DNA of 64,000 bases, from positions 56,471 through 120,470 of the forward strand of contig JAJCZL010000033.1 of NCBI GenBank assembly GCA_029262415.1. Direction: 5' to 3'. The notes beneath the pieces were generated by a model that had not been told where the DNA came from, made no database searches, and saw nothing but the letters and a program-made list of their open reading frames with translations. The position numbers and the translations under genes are program-made. Origin of the DNA: Deltaproteobacteria bacterium. Lineage in GTDB: Bacteria; Desulfobacterota; Binatia; UBA1149; JAJCZL01. Each line of letters starts with the position of its first letter. Positions within the stretch are counted from its first letter, which is position 1. This document shows positions 18,286 through 27,436 of the stretch, piece after piece.

Positions 18286-19904
18286 ATTCACTGGTACTCC
18301 GGCAGGCGGCCTGGAAACAACTCGGTGAAGAGGTGCTCGACATCTTCGTGATCGGCGGTGGCATCAACGGTGCCGCCGTGGCACGCGACGCGATCCTGCG
18401 CGGCCTTTCTGTCGCGCTGGTCGAACAAAACGACTTCGCTTCCGGGACCAGCAGCCGCTCTTCGAAGTTGATCCACGGTGGAGTCAGGTACCTTGAGCAG
18501 GGTGACGTCGGGCTGGTGTTGGAGGCATGCAGGGAGCGTGACTTGTTGCGAACCCGCTTGGCTCCTCATCTGGTACGCGCACAGCCATTCGTGTTCCCCA
18601 TCTACGAAGACGACGACTTGCCGTTGTGGCAACTACGCGCGGGACTGTTTCTGTATGACGTGCTCGCGACGTTTCGCAACGTTCGCAACCACGAGGGACT
18701 GTCGCGCGAGCGTGTTTGCGAAGTTGAGCCGGCGTTGCTCCATGACAAGCTCAGGGGTGGCGCACTTTATTATGACTGTTGGACCGACGACGCGCGGCTG
18801 ACGCTCGAGACGGTGCTGGCCGCACGCACGTCCGGAGCGGCGGTTCTCAACCACTGCCAGGTTACGGCACTCGAGAAAGACAGCGGCGGTCGTATCGCCG
18901 CGGCTGTGGTGCGCGACCGGTTGAGCGGAGAGACGAAGACGGTCCACGCGCGCTGCTTCGTCAACGTTGCGGGACCGTGGCTCGACCGTGTTCGTCAGCT
19001 CGACGATCCCGGTGCTGCTCCGCGGCTACGTGCTACCAAGGGCGTGCACGCGGTTTTTGAGCGCTCGAAGATCCGTAACCGCAACGCCGTGGTGATACGC
19101 GGGGTGGGTGACGACCGCGTGATGTTCGCGATCCCGTGGCAAAGCCAGACGCTGATCGGGACGACCGATACTTACTACGAGGGCGATCCTGCCGAGGTTG
19201 CTGCCGACCGCGATGACATCGACTACCTCGTGGCCACGACCAACCGTGCGTTCCCAGATGCAAACGTGACGGTACGTGACGTCATCAGTACCTACGCCGG
19301 GCTGCGGCCACTCGTCGCTCCGGAGGACGAACTCGACGAGAGCGCCGTTAGCCGCGACGATCAAATCTTCGAGAGCCCCTCCGGCATGATCTCGCTCGGC
19401 GGCGGTAAGTTGACCACGCACCGCCATGTTGCCGAACAAATCGTAGATCGCGCGGCACGTTCGATTGGCCGTTCGATCGGCCGATCACGCACGCGCCACG
19501 TTGCGCTCCCTGGTGCAGCCGGTGTGGCTCCCGGCCATGTGCGCGACGGCGAGCCACTTTCGGTGCAAGAACACATCCGTGCTCGTTACGGTGCGTTCGG
19601 TCCGCAGGTCTCGGCGCTGGTCGGTGCCGATGATGCGCTGGCCGCGCGGTTGAGCCAGGACAGGCCGGAGATTAAGGCCGAAGTTCTGTGGGCGGTTGAT
19701 CACGAGATGGCGATGACCGTCGAGGACGTCCTTTCCCGCAGGTTACAGATCGCTTTGCGCAGCCGCTCGCATGGCCGCGATGTGGCCGACCAAACGGCGA
19801 CGCTGATGGCTGAATACCTCGGTTGGGATGAGCAGCGGTTGCGCGACGAAGTCGAGAAATACACGGCAAGTGCAGCTCCACTGGCGGACCAAGGTCAAGG
19901 GTAA
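18282..19904 (+). CDS. glpD: aerobic glycerol-3-phosphate dehydrogenase
   Basis: FAD-dependent, membrane-associated enzyme oxidising glycerol 3-phosphate to DHAP and reducing quinone. The 540-aa protein has the dinucleotide motif FVIGGGINGAAVARDA (22-37), the following SGTSSRSSKLIHGGVRYLEQ block, a substrate-domain segment IPWQSQTLIGTTDTYY and a C-terminal helical DAO_C domain. ATG at 18282 overlaps the queE stop. Confidence 0.95.
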   Translation: MNSLVLRQAAWKQLGEEVLDIFVIGGGINGAAVARDAILRGLSVALVEQNDFASGTSSRSSKLIHGGVRYLEQGDVGLVLEACRERDLLRTRLAPHLVRAQPFVFPIYEDDDLPLWQLRAGLFLYDVLATFRNVRNHEGLSRERVCEVEPALLHDKLRGGALYYDCWTDDARLTLETVLAARTSGAAVLNHCQVTALEKDSGGRIAAAVVRDRLSGETKTVHARCFVNVAGPWLDRVRQLDDPGAAPRLRATKGVHAVFERSKIRNRNAVVIRGVGDDRVMFAIPWQSQTLIGTTDTYYEGDPAEVAADRDDIDYLVATTNRAFPDANVTVRDVISTYAGLRPLVAPEDELDESAVSRDDQIFESPSGMISLGGGKLTTHRHVAEQIVDRAARSIGRSIGRSRTRHVALPGAAGVAPGHVRDGEPLSVQEHIRARYGAFGPQVSALVGADDALAARLSQDRPEIKAEVLWAVDHEMAMTVEDVLSRRLQIALRSRSHGRDVADQTATLMAEYLGWDEQRLRDEVEKYTASAAPLADQGQG

Positions 19905-19908
19905 AACG

Positions 19909-19936
19909 TTGACTTTGCCATGTTCTAGGTTAATTA
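19909..19936 (+). promoter_or_regulatory. candidate sigma70-type promoter
   Basis: TTGACT at 19909-19914, a 16-nt spacer and the AT-rich hexamer TAATTA at 19931-19936, in the 78-nt gap before the gene at 19983. An AT-rich island in otherwise GC-rich DNA supports the call; the -10 match is weak. Confidence 0.35.
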
Positions 19937-19982
19937 GACGCTCGGCCGGGGTTCGCAGTCTTCCGGTCACCCGCTTAGAAGC

Positions 19983-21029
19983 ATGGCAGACCTTCCGTTG
20001 TTGCTGGAGAAAGGCGACCTATCAGCACTAGCCACTGAATACGGTCTGCCTAAGCTTGTGGCCGGGAGTGGCCCGCTGCACGGCTGGGGCAATAAACGCT
20101 ACCGGCTTGAAACCTCCAAAGGGTCTTTCGAACTTCGCGTTCGCACCCAAGACCAAGAGAGCGATCTTCGGCGCGAACTCGACTTCCTCGCGTTTCTTCA
20201 AAAGCACGAATTCCCGAGCCCGCGTCTGGTATCGGATCGCCGCGGCCGGCAAATCATTGACTACGCCGGCCACTTCTTGGTGCTCTTCAAGATCCCGGTG
20301 GGGGAGACCCCGACCAACGAAGGACTCACGCTCCGCCAGATCAACAACCTCGGTCACGCGCTCGGCCAGCTCCACATGCTGGGACGCGGCTACAAGAAAA
20401 CTATCGAGAACCGTTTTGGGTTCGAACGTATTTTTGAGTGCTACGCCGACGTGCGGCGACGGATGCCGATCTACTTCAAGAAAATCGTGCGTACACTCGA
20501 CGAAGAGACCGAATACCTGGGCAACTATCTTGAAACCAAGCTGCCGAAAGGCATCGTCCACGGTACGCTGTACCGGGGAAACATGGCGTTCAAAGGTGAA
20601 GAAGTCACATGCATCTCCGACTTCGACGCTGCGTGCCGCGGCAAGTACATCTACGACCTTGCCACGACAGTGAATGCGCTCTGCTTTAACGACGGGTCGT
20701 ACCATCTCGATCGCTTCGAGGCGTTGATGGCGGGCTATGAATCGCTGCGAACGCTTTCGCTGGCCGAATGGGATTCGTTCCCCAACGAGCTTCGCTTCGC
20801 GGCGCTACGTTTTTCAGTCGGCCGTTTGCACGAATTCTTCGATTCGGTGGGCGACGAAGCCCACCGGATAAACGACGAATTCCGCGAATACCTGGCCCGT
20901 CTTCGTGTGCTTAGGCGCGAGCGCGAGGGTGGTATGGAGGGCCTGCTCATGGCGATGGCCACGGGTTACGACTACCGCAAGTACCAGCGCGTGAAACCGG
21001 GCGAAGAAGGCGGCGAAGAAGAGGATTAG
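19983..21029 (+). CDS. APH/homoserine-kinase-fold protein with altered catalytic loop
   Basis: 348-aa protein of the aminoglycoside phosphotransferase fold, closest in pattern to ThrB-type homoserine kinases: IVHGTLYRGNMAF (about 191-203), ISDFDAAC with Asp213, and YDLATTVNALCF. The catalytic-loop Asp of HGDL/HADL is Thr195 here (codon ACG), whereas the metal-binding Asp213 is kept. The N-lobe FELRVRTQDQESDLRRELDFL looks normal. The C-terminus is charged (GEEGGEEED). It is probably co-transcribed with folE 6 nt downstream. It may be a pseudokinase or use different chemistry; the substrate is unknown. Confidence 0.82.
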   Translation: MADLPLLLEKGDLSALATEYGLPKLVAGSGPLHGWGNKRYRLETSKGSFELRVRTQDQESDLRRELDFLAFLQKHEFPSPRLVSDRRGRQIIDYAGHFLVLFKIPVGETPTNEGLTLRQINNLGHALGQLHMLGRGYKKTIENRFGFERIFECYADVRRRMPIYFKKIVRTLDEETEYLGNYLETKLPKGIVHGTLYRGNMAFKGEEVTCISDFDAACRGKYIYDLATTVNALCFNDGSYHLDRFEALMAGYESLRTLSLAEWDSFPNELRFAALRFSVGRLHEFFDSVGDEAHRINDEFREYLARLRVLRREREGGMEGLLMAMATGYDYRKYQRVKPGEEGGEEED

Positions 21030-21035
21030 CCCGGC

Positions 21036-21587
21036 ATGAATAAAGCGATCCGCGACAGTATCCAGGTCGTCCTCGGCGAGCTACTGGGCGAGGATTCGAA
21101 AGACGAAGGTGTGTCAAAAACACCTGAGCGCGTGGCCAAGAGTCTTGAATTCCTGACCCGAGGATATAAGACCGATCCCCGCGCCGTTCTCGGCGATGCT
21201 TTGTTCGTCGAAGAATACTCGGAAATGATCATCGTCCGCGACATCGACTTTTTCTCGATGTGCGAACACCACATGCTGCCGTTCTACGGCCGCGCCCACG
21301 TGGCCTACATTCCGAATAAGCACATCGTCGGAATCAGTAAGATTGCGCGTGTAGTCGAGTGTTTCGCACGCCGCCTCCAGGTTCAGGAGCGGATGACTCA
21401 GCAGGTCGCAGACACGATTCAGGAACTGCTTGACCCCTTGGGTGTGGGCGTCGTCGCACGCGCCGAGCACATGTGTATGCGCATGCGTGGCGTGCAAAAA
21501 CCAAACACCTCGGTGGTGACCAGCGCTCTTCTAGGGGTGTTCCAGGAACGTGACACCCGCCAAGAGTTCATGACGCTGATCGGCTAG
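21036..21587 (+). CDS. folE: GTP cyclohydrolase I
   Basis: Opens GTP to 7,8-dihydroneopterin triphosphate, the first step of folate and deazapurine synthesis. The 183-aa product has zinc ligands in [10 protein letters not shown] (Cys76, His79) and the second Cys in [11 protein letters not shown], plus the QERMTQQVA block. It directly follows the kinase-fold gene. It supplies substrate for both the QueE pathway and the PTPS-family enzyme at 36921. Confidence 0.97.
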   Translation: MNKAIRDSIQVVLGELLGEDSKDEGVSKTPERVAKSLEFLTRGYKTDPRAVLGDALFVEEYSEMIIVRDIDFFSMCEHHMLPFYGRAHVAYIPNKHIVGISKIARVVECFARRLQVQERMTQQVADTIQELLDPLGVGVVARAEHMCMRMRGVQKPNTSVVTSALLGVFQERDTRQEFMTLIG

Positions 21588-21590
21588 AGA

Positions 21591-23240
21591 CTAGAAGCGC
21601 GACCACCATGGACCGGGGCCCGTTGCCTGGGCGGCGGGTGGCTCGATTCCGTACTCGGTCAGCAGCAGTCCTTCTGCGCGCAGCAGCTGTGAGAGCGCTT
21701 TGGCGTGGTCGGTTACCGCACGGACTTCGGCTGCCGCAGCGCGAGTCAGCCGGTCTTGGAAATCGAGCACGTCGGTGGTCGTCACTGCTCCGAGTTCGAA
21801 GCGTCTGCGTTGTTCGCTCAGATTGGTTTCGGCGAGTTCGCGCGCGAGCTTCGCGGCGGCGACGCGTTTGAAGGCCGATTCTACGTTTCCGACCCATTCC
21901 TCGACGTCCAAGGCGATGCTGGTCGCAGCTTGTTGCAGCTGGTGAATTGCACGCCTCCTTTCCGCCTCGCGGCGTCCCAGTTTTGCCTCGGCGGCGGCGT
22001 TCGAGAACGGGACTTCGAGACGAAGGCCGATGATGTAGGTGTAGAAATCGCCCGAGTTCATGACGTCGAGCGCGTCGCCGTAGGAGCCTCCGAAGATGCT
22101 GAGGGTCGGCGGATTGTCTGGATCGGTCGGATCGCCCAGTGGCTGCGCTTCACCACCTAGGCCCAACAACGTGTAGCTGCCGACGAGGTCTAGAGCCGGT
22201 AGCTTCTGGTTACGGGCGTTGCGTTCTTGGCGAAGACTGGATTCGAGGTCGAGGCGTGCACGGCGAAGCTCCGCACGGTTTTGCAGGGCGCGTGCCAGGC
22301 TGATCCTGCGGTCGAGCCGGGTTTCTTGCACGACGTGTTTGTCGATCGGCACGACGACAGCCGTGCGCCGCCCGCTCGGGCTCTGTGGTTGCACGAGAAA
22401 CTGCAGGCGACGTTGTGCCAGTGCGAGCGCGTTCTCAGCGCTCAGGAATTCCTCCTCACGGATGCTGGCTTCGGCGAGCGCCTCTTTAGCGGCGATCGGA
22501 GCTTGGCTACCGACTTGAACCATCGCAGCCGCTTTGCGCGCGAGTTCTCGCGCTAAGGCAAGCGACCGGTGCCGGACCTCTAGATCGGCTTCTGCGAGGG
22601 TTGCGTTCCAGTAAGCCGCGGTAACCTCGGCGACGAACTCGGAGAGTTCGACCTCGAAGTCCGCATCGGCGCTCCTCGCGTCGTTGCGTGCCACCGATAC
22701 CGCGGTGTCTTGCACGGAACCGAGGAAGTTGCGTAGCAACGGCTGTTCGAAATTCAACCCGAGGGTGGGGATGTACTGCGGAACCAAGCCTTGGAACTGA
22801 GAGTTCGTAAACGTCCGTACGTGCGTCGACTCGAGTGTCAGCTCCGCGCCGGTTTGCAGAAGCTTGCGCAGCGCGAGATCAGCGTCACGTTCGTCTTCTT
22901 CCAAAACCGCGCTGCCACGCAGCGCATTGCCGGTCGGTATCTTTGATTCACGCAGGTTCAGCTGCGCAGAAAAACTCGGCTCGTATACAGCAAGAGCGTC
23001 GCGCACGTCGTGGGCTGCCGCGAGCGGTTCCTGGGCGCGCGCGAGGATTGAAGGGTTGTTATGGACCGCGCCGGCGACAGCTTCTGCGAGTGTCAGTTCA
23101 ACCGACATTTCTTCGCCGGCCTCGATCAGACCCGCTAGCCACGGGGCGGGATCGTACCCGGCTGCGGCTGCGGGAGCAGAAATGATTGCGCACGCGAGTA
23201 GTGCCGCGGTGGTTGTGCGGAGCGATCGAGGTGTTGTCAT
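21591..23240 (-). CDS. TolC-family outer-membrane efflux/export protein
   Basis: Trimeric outer-membrane channel protein for efflux or type I secretion. From ATG 23240 (549 aa) it has a signal peptide ending near AAAAG, then alpha-helical outer-membrane-efflux repeats, for example NNPSILARAQEPLAAAHDVR and DLESSLRQERNARNQKLPAL. The C-terminal part ends GIEPPAAQATGP. No inner-membrane pump or adaptor gene is adjacent. The frame extends to 23306, but the signal peptide marks 23240. No clear Shine-Dalgarno. Confidence 0.88.
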   Translation of the reverse strand: MTTPRSLRTTTAALLACAIISAPAAAAGYDPAPWLAGLIEAGEEMSVELTLAEAVAGAVHNNPSILARAQEPLAAAHDVRDALAVYEPSFSAQLNLRESKIPTGNALRGSAVLEEDERDADLALRKLLQTGAELTLESTHVRTFTNSQFQGLVPQYIPTLGLNFEQPLLRNFLGSVQDTAVSVARNDARSADADFEVELSEFVAEVTAAYWNATLAEADLEVRHRSLALARELARKAAAMVQVGSQAPIAAKEALAEASIREEEFLSAENALALAQRRLQFLVQPQSPSGRRTAVVVPIDKHVVQETRLDRRISLARALQNRAELRRARLDLESSLRQERNARNQKLPALDLVGSYTLLGLGGEAQPLGDPTDPDNPPTLSIFGGSYGDALDVMNSGDFYTYIIGLRLEVPFSNAAAEAKLGRREAERRRAIHQLQQAATSIALDVEEWVGNVESAFKRVAAAKLARELAETNLSEQRRRFELGAVTTTDVLDFQDRLTRAAAAEVRAVTDHAKALSQLLRAEGLLLTEYGIEPPAAQATGPGPWWSRF

Positions 23241-23258
23241 TGGTAAGAACACGGCTTC

Positions 23259-23287
23259 TTGACATCCCGAATGGGTGGGAATAACAA
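23259..23287 (+). promoter_or_regulatory. candidate promoter for aminotransferase-serA
   Basis: TTGACA at 23259-23264 with a 17-nt spacer to TAACAA at 23282-23287, in the 131-nt gap between the divergent TolC-family gene and the aminotransferase. The -35 is perfect and the -10 partial. Confidence 0.45.
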
Positions 23288-23371
23288 CCGCAGTTGGCCT
23301 CAACAAAATGGGGGGCTTACGCGCTCAAGTGTCATTCGCCCTTAGATTATAACCGGAAAATACCGGCCACG

Positions 23372-24526
23372 ATGTTAAAGAGATACCTTCTGGCTCCGGG
23401 CCCGACCCCGGTTCCCCCCGAGGCGCTGCTGGCGATGGCGGCGCCGATTATCCACCACCGCACCCCCGAGTTCAGTGCGATCTTCCGTAGGGTGGCAGAC
23501 CGCTCGCGTGTGCTTTTCGGAACTGAACAGCCGGTTATGATGCTGGCGTCGACCGGCACCGGCGGGATGGAAGCGGCGGTCACTAACACGTTGTGCAAAG
23601 GCGATCGCGTGATCGTGGTTGAAGGCGGTAAGTTCGGCGAGCGCTGGAGCGAGATCTGTGAGGTCTACGGTCTCCAAGTTACCCGTATCGAGGTCGAGTG
23701 GGGGACAGCGGTCGATCCTGCAGCGGTTGCCTCAGCCCTCGAACAGCACGCCGACGCGCGCGCGATTCTGATGCAAGGGAGCGAGACCTCGACCACAGTG
23801 CTGCACCCGGTCGCCGAGATCGGCAGGTTGATCAAGGACAGCGATTGTCTTCTGATCGTCGATGGCATCACCTCGGTCGGCGTCGTCGATATGCCCATGG
23901 ATCGTTCCTGCATCGACGTTCTCGTCACCGGTTCACAAAAGGCGATCATGTTGCCGCCCGGTCTCGCGTTGGTCTCGCTCAGCGAGAAAGCGTGGAAGGC
24001 CAACGAGCGCTCCGATCTGCCGCGCTACTACTTTGACCTCGCCAAAGAGCGCAAGAACCTCGAGAAGGACACTTCGGCGTATACGCCTGCGGTCTCGTTG
24101 ATCACCGGGTTGGATGCCGTCTATGACGTTATCGAGAAGTCCGGTGGTCTGCCGGAAGTCTATCGCCGCCACCTCATCTTGGCCGAAGCCGCCCGGACCG
24201 GCGCGCTTGCGATCGGTCTGCGGCTGCTCGCTCCCGACTCACCAAGCCCAGCAGCGACCGGCGTGTGGCTCCCCGAAGGGATTGACGGTGGTGCCTTCAC
24301 CAAGCTGGTTCGCAACACCTTCGGCGTGGAACTCGCGGGTGGCCAGGGCCATCTGAAAGGTAAAATCGTGCGTATTGGTCACATCGGTTACGCCGATACG
24401 TTTGATGTTGTGGTTGCGCTGACCGTGATCGAGATGGCTCTGACGAAGATGGGCCACAGGGTTACGCCGGGTGCCGGCGCAGGAGCGGCGCAGGAAGTTC
24501 TTCTGCGGCTGTACGACGGTTCTTAG
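23372..24526 (+). CDS. class V aminotransferase (serine/alanine-glyoxylate type)
   Basis: PLP enzyme interconverting serine, alanine or phosphoserine with their keto acids. The 384-aa protein begins MLKRYLLAPGPTPVPPEALL, a family signature; it has STGTGGMEAAV for phosphate binding, VDGITSVG for the pyridine Asp, and PLP Lys190 in TGSQKAIMLPPGLA. The SerC/Agxt assignment cannot be separated by eye, but its stop abuts serA (start at 24527), which favours a role in serine synthesis. An in-frame start at 23294 exists but lacks family similarity. Confidence 0.92.
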   Translation: MLKRYLLAPGPTPVPPEALLAMAAPIIHHRTPEFSAIFRRVADRSRVLFGTEQPVMMLASTGTGGMEAAVTNTLCKGDRVIVVEGGKFGERWSEICEVYGLQVTRIEVEWGTAVDPAAVASALEQHADARAILMQGSETSTTVLHPVAEIGRLIKDSDCLLIVDGITSVGVVDMPMDRSCIDVLVTGSQKAIMLPPGLALVSLSEKAWKANERSDLPRYYFDLAKERKNLEKDTSAYTPAVSLITGLDAVYDVIEKSGGLPEVYRRHLILAEAARTGALAIGLRLLAPDSPSPAATGVWLPEGIDGGAFTKLVRNTFGVELAGGQGHLKGKIVRIGHIGYADTFDVVVALTVIEMALTKMGHRVTPGAGAGAAQEVLLRLYDGS

Positions 24527-26113
24527 ATGACGCTCAAAGTCTTACTCTCCGACAAGCTCGCCCCCGAGGGCATCGAGATCCTTTCACGCGTTGCAGGCCT
24601 CGAGGTCGACTCGCGACCGGGACTCGCGCCTGATGAGCTTAAAGCGATCATCGGCGACTATGACGCGCTGATCATTCGCAGCGGCACAACTGTGACCGCC
24701 GACTTGATTGGAGCCGCGGACAAGCTGAAGGCGATCGGCCGTGCAGGCATCGGCGTGGACAACATCGACGTTCCTACGGCGAGCAAGCGCGGTATTGTGG
24801 TGATGAACACGCCGGGCGGCAACACCGTCACTACAGCCGAACATACGATCTCGTTAATGCTGTCGATGGCGCGGCATATCCCGCAGGCGAACGCGTCGTT
24901 ACGAGCGGGTGAATGGAAACGCGGCGAGTTCGTTGGCACCGAAGTGGCCAACAAGACGCTCGGCATCGTCGGTACCGGCAACATCGGCTCTATCGTCGCT
25001 TCGTTGGCCAAGGGGCTCAAAATGAAGGTCGTCGCACACGACCCTTTCATAACTGCGGAGGCCGCCGCGCGGCTCGGCGTTGAGCTGGTATCGCTCGATG
25101 ATCTCTACGCCCGCGCGGACTTCATCAGCGTGCATACCCCGCTGACCCCGGACACGCGCAATCTGATCAGTACCGGAGCGTTCGCCAAAATGAAGACCGG
25201 CGTGCGTGTGATGAACTGCGCGCGCGGAGGTATCGTTGACGAGGAAGCGTTGTTGCACGCTCTCGACTCCGGCAAGGTTGCCGGCGCTGCACTCGACGTG
25301 TTCGGCGAGGAGCCGCCCGCTGCCGGACATCCGTTGGTAGCGCATCCGCGCGTCGTTGCGACTCCGCATCTCGGTGCCGCTACCGGCGAAGCGCAGTTGA
25401 ACGTCGCGATTGCGGTGGCGGAACAGGTCCGCGACTTTCTTGTCGACGGCGTGATCGGCAACGCGGTCAACGTTGCGTCGGTCAGTGCAGAGGCTGCGGG
25501 CGTGCTGGCACCCTACGTTACGCTTGGCGAAAAGATCGGCCGCATGTGCGGCCAGCTCGCCAAGTCGGCGATGCGCGAGGTCAAGATTGACTACCGCGGC
25601 GAAGTTGCTGACGCTGATTGCCGCCCGGTTACCGCGGCGGTTCTGGCCGGCGTACTGGCACCGATCATGGAGACGCCGGTCAACAGGGTTAATGCCCCGT
25701 TCATCGCAAAAGACCGCGGTATTCGTGTGATCGAGCAGCGTGAGCGTCAGACCGTCGCCTATGCAAACTCAATTCTTGTCACCTTCAGCAGCGACGACGG
25801 CCCGACCGTGGTCGAAGGCGCGGTATTTGGAAGTAACGTGATCCGCCTCGTCCGCTTTGACGATTTTCACCTTGAAGCCAACCCCGACGGACACATTATA
25901 GTGATCCGCAACCGCGACGTTCCCGGCGTTGTCGGCCGTGTCGGGACGCTGCTGGGAGAACAAGGCATCAACATTGCCGGCCTCGAACTCGGACGCGTCG
26001 GTGGCGATGCGATCTCGATGTTCCACGTCGATTCTGCGCTCGACGCGGCCCAACTCGGTGCGTTGCGTAAGCTCGACGGCATCACACGCGCTGACATGGT
26101 GGATCTCGGCTAA
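24527..26113 (+). CDS. serA: D-3-phosphoglycerate dehydrogenase
   Basis: NAD-dependent first step of serine synthesis. The 528-aa long form has the substrate domain, the NAD motif GIVGTGNIGSIVASLAKGLK, catalytic ARGGIVDEEAL and the HLGAATGEAQ His region. An intervening domain and a C-terminal ACT domain (IVIRNRDVPGVVGRVGTLLG), which usually senses serine, follow. ATG immediately follows the aminotransferase stop, suggesting coupled expression. Confidence 0.97.
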   Translation: MTLKVLLSDKLAPEGIEILSRVAGLEVDSRPGLAPDELKAIIGDYDALIIRSGTTVTADLIGAADKLKAIGRAGIGVDNIDVPTASKRGIVVMNTPGGNTVTTAEHTISLMLSMARHIPQANASLRAGEWKRGEFVGTEVANKTLGIVGTGNIGSIVASLAKGLKMKVVAHDPFITAEAAARLGVELVSLDDLYARADFISVHTPLTPDTRNLISTGAFAKMKTGVRVMNCARGGIVDEEALLHALDSGKVAGAALDVFGEEPPAAGHPLVAHPRVVATPHLGAATGEAQLNVAIAVAEQVRDFLVDGVIGNAVNVASVSAEAAGVLAPYVTLGEKIGRMCGQLAKSAMREVKIDYRGEVADADCRPVTAAVLAGVLAPIMETPVNRVNAPFIAKDRGIRVIEQRERQTVAYANSILVTFSSDDGPTVVEGAVFGSNVIRLVRFDDFHLEANPDGHIIVIRNRDVPGVVGRVGTLLGEQGINIAGLELGRVGGDAISMFHVDSALDAAQLGALRKLDGITRADMVDLG

Positions 26114-26116
26114 GTC

Positions 26117-27418
26117 GTGGCACCGGCCGCGAACAGCCAGGTGGTCATCGGGCTCCAGTGGGGCGACGAGGGCAAGGGTAAGATCGTCGATCTGCTGTCC
26201 GCGAACGCGGATGTCGTGGTGCGGTTTCAGGGCGGCAACAATGCCGGCCACACGCTGGTAGTTGGGGGCGAGCAGACGGTTCTCCACCTGGTTCCCTCCG
26301 GTGCGCTTCACCCGGGTACAGTATGTGCTATCGGCAACGGCGTAGTCATTGACCCCGTTGTCCTCGTCGGCGAACTCGACGAACTTGCCGCCCAGGGGCT
26401 TGTGCTCGGCGCTGAGCGCTTGCTCATCAGCCGCGAAGCCCACCTCATCTTGCCGTACCACAAGGCGATAGACCTTGCGCGTGAACGGCTGCGCGGAAAA
26501 GGCAAGATCGGTACCACCGGCCGCGGCATAGGTCCCGCACACGAAGACAAGGTCGGGCGTACAGGGCTGCGGATGATCGACCTGTGCGACGAGAACGGCT
26601 TTCGCCAACGTCTACATCAGAGCTTTACCGAGAAGAACCGGTATCTACGCGCGGTTCTCGGCGAGGGGTCTGATGACTTCGAGCCGCTGATCGAGGAGCT
26701 TCTCGCGTGCGGTCGCAGACTCGCGCCGCATGTCTGCGATGTGTCCACGTATCTTCACGACACATTGACTGCAGGCCGCCGTGTTCTGTTCGAAGGCGCG
26801 CAGGGTGTGATGCTTGACGTCGATTTCGGGATCTACCCGTTCGTTACATCATCAAACACCGGCACCGGAGCGGCGGCGACCGGGGCGGGCGTCGCCCCGA
26901 AGCTGCTCAACACGGTGATCGGTATCTCCAAGGCCTATACCACGCGAGTAGGCAGCGGGCCCTTTCCGACTGAGCTACACGACGAGATGGGTGACCGGTT
27001 GCGCACCGACGGTGCTGAGTTTGGTGCCACCACTGGTCGTCCGCGCCGTTGCGGTTGGTTTGATGCGCAGGTGGTTCGTAAGTCGGTGCGTCTGTGCGGC
27101 GTAGATTTCCTGGCATTGACCAAGCTCGACGTGCTGTCGGGGTTGGAACGGATTCCAGTCTGCGTCGGCTATCGTATCGACGGTCGTGAAGTCGAAGGCA
27201 TGCCCGTCACAGTTGGCGAGTTCGACCGCGTAGAACCTATTCTTGAAGAGTGCGAAGGCTGGAGCGAAGACATCACCGGTGCGCGCCGGCTGGAGGATCT
27301 GCCGCCACAGGCACGCGCCTACATTACGCGCATCGAAGAGTTGGTCGGGGTCCCCGTTGGTATTGTCTCTGTCGGCCCAGGTCGCGACCAGACGATCTTT
27401 CTTCACGACTTCAGCTAG
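26117..27418 (+). CDS. purA: adenylosuccinate synthetase
   Basis: Joins IMP and aspartate with GTP to make adenylosuccinate, the first committed AMP step. The 433-aa protein has IGLQWGDEGKGKIVD (11-25, catalytic Asp17), NNAGHT, GTTGRGIGPAHEDKVGRTG and TKLDVLSGLE. GTG at 26117 lies 3 nt after the serA stop and gives a normal N-terminus. Convergent with ggt 18 bp away. Confidence 0.97.
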   Translation: MAPAANSQVVIGLQWGDEGKGKIVDLLSANADVVVRFQGGNNAGHTLVVGGEQTVLHLVPSGALHPGTVCAIGNGVVIDPVVLVGELDELAAQGLVLGAERLLISREAHLILPYHKAIDLARERLRGKGKIGTTGRGIGPAHEDKVGRTGLRMIDLCDENGFRQRLHQSFTEKNRYLRAVLGEGSDDFEPLIEELLACGRRLAPHVCDVSTYLHDTLTAGRRVLFEGAQGVMLDVDFGIYPFVTSSNTGTGAAATGAGVAPKLLNTVIGISKAYTTRVGSGPFPTELHDEMGDRLRTDGAEFGATTGRPRRCGWFDAQVVRKSVRLCGVDFLALTKLDVLSGLERIPVCVGYRIDGREVEGMPVTVGEFDRVEPILEECEGWSEDITGARRLEDLPPQARAYITRIEELVGVPVGIVSVGPGRDQTIFLHDFS

Positions 27419-27436
27419 CTGCGGTGCAGCGCAGTC

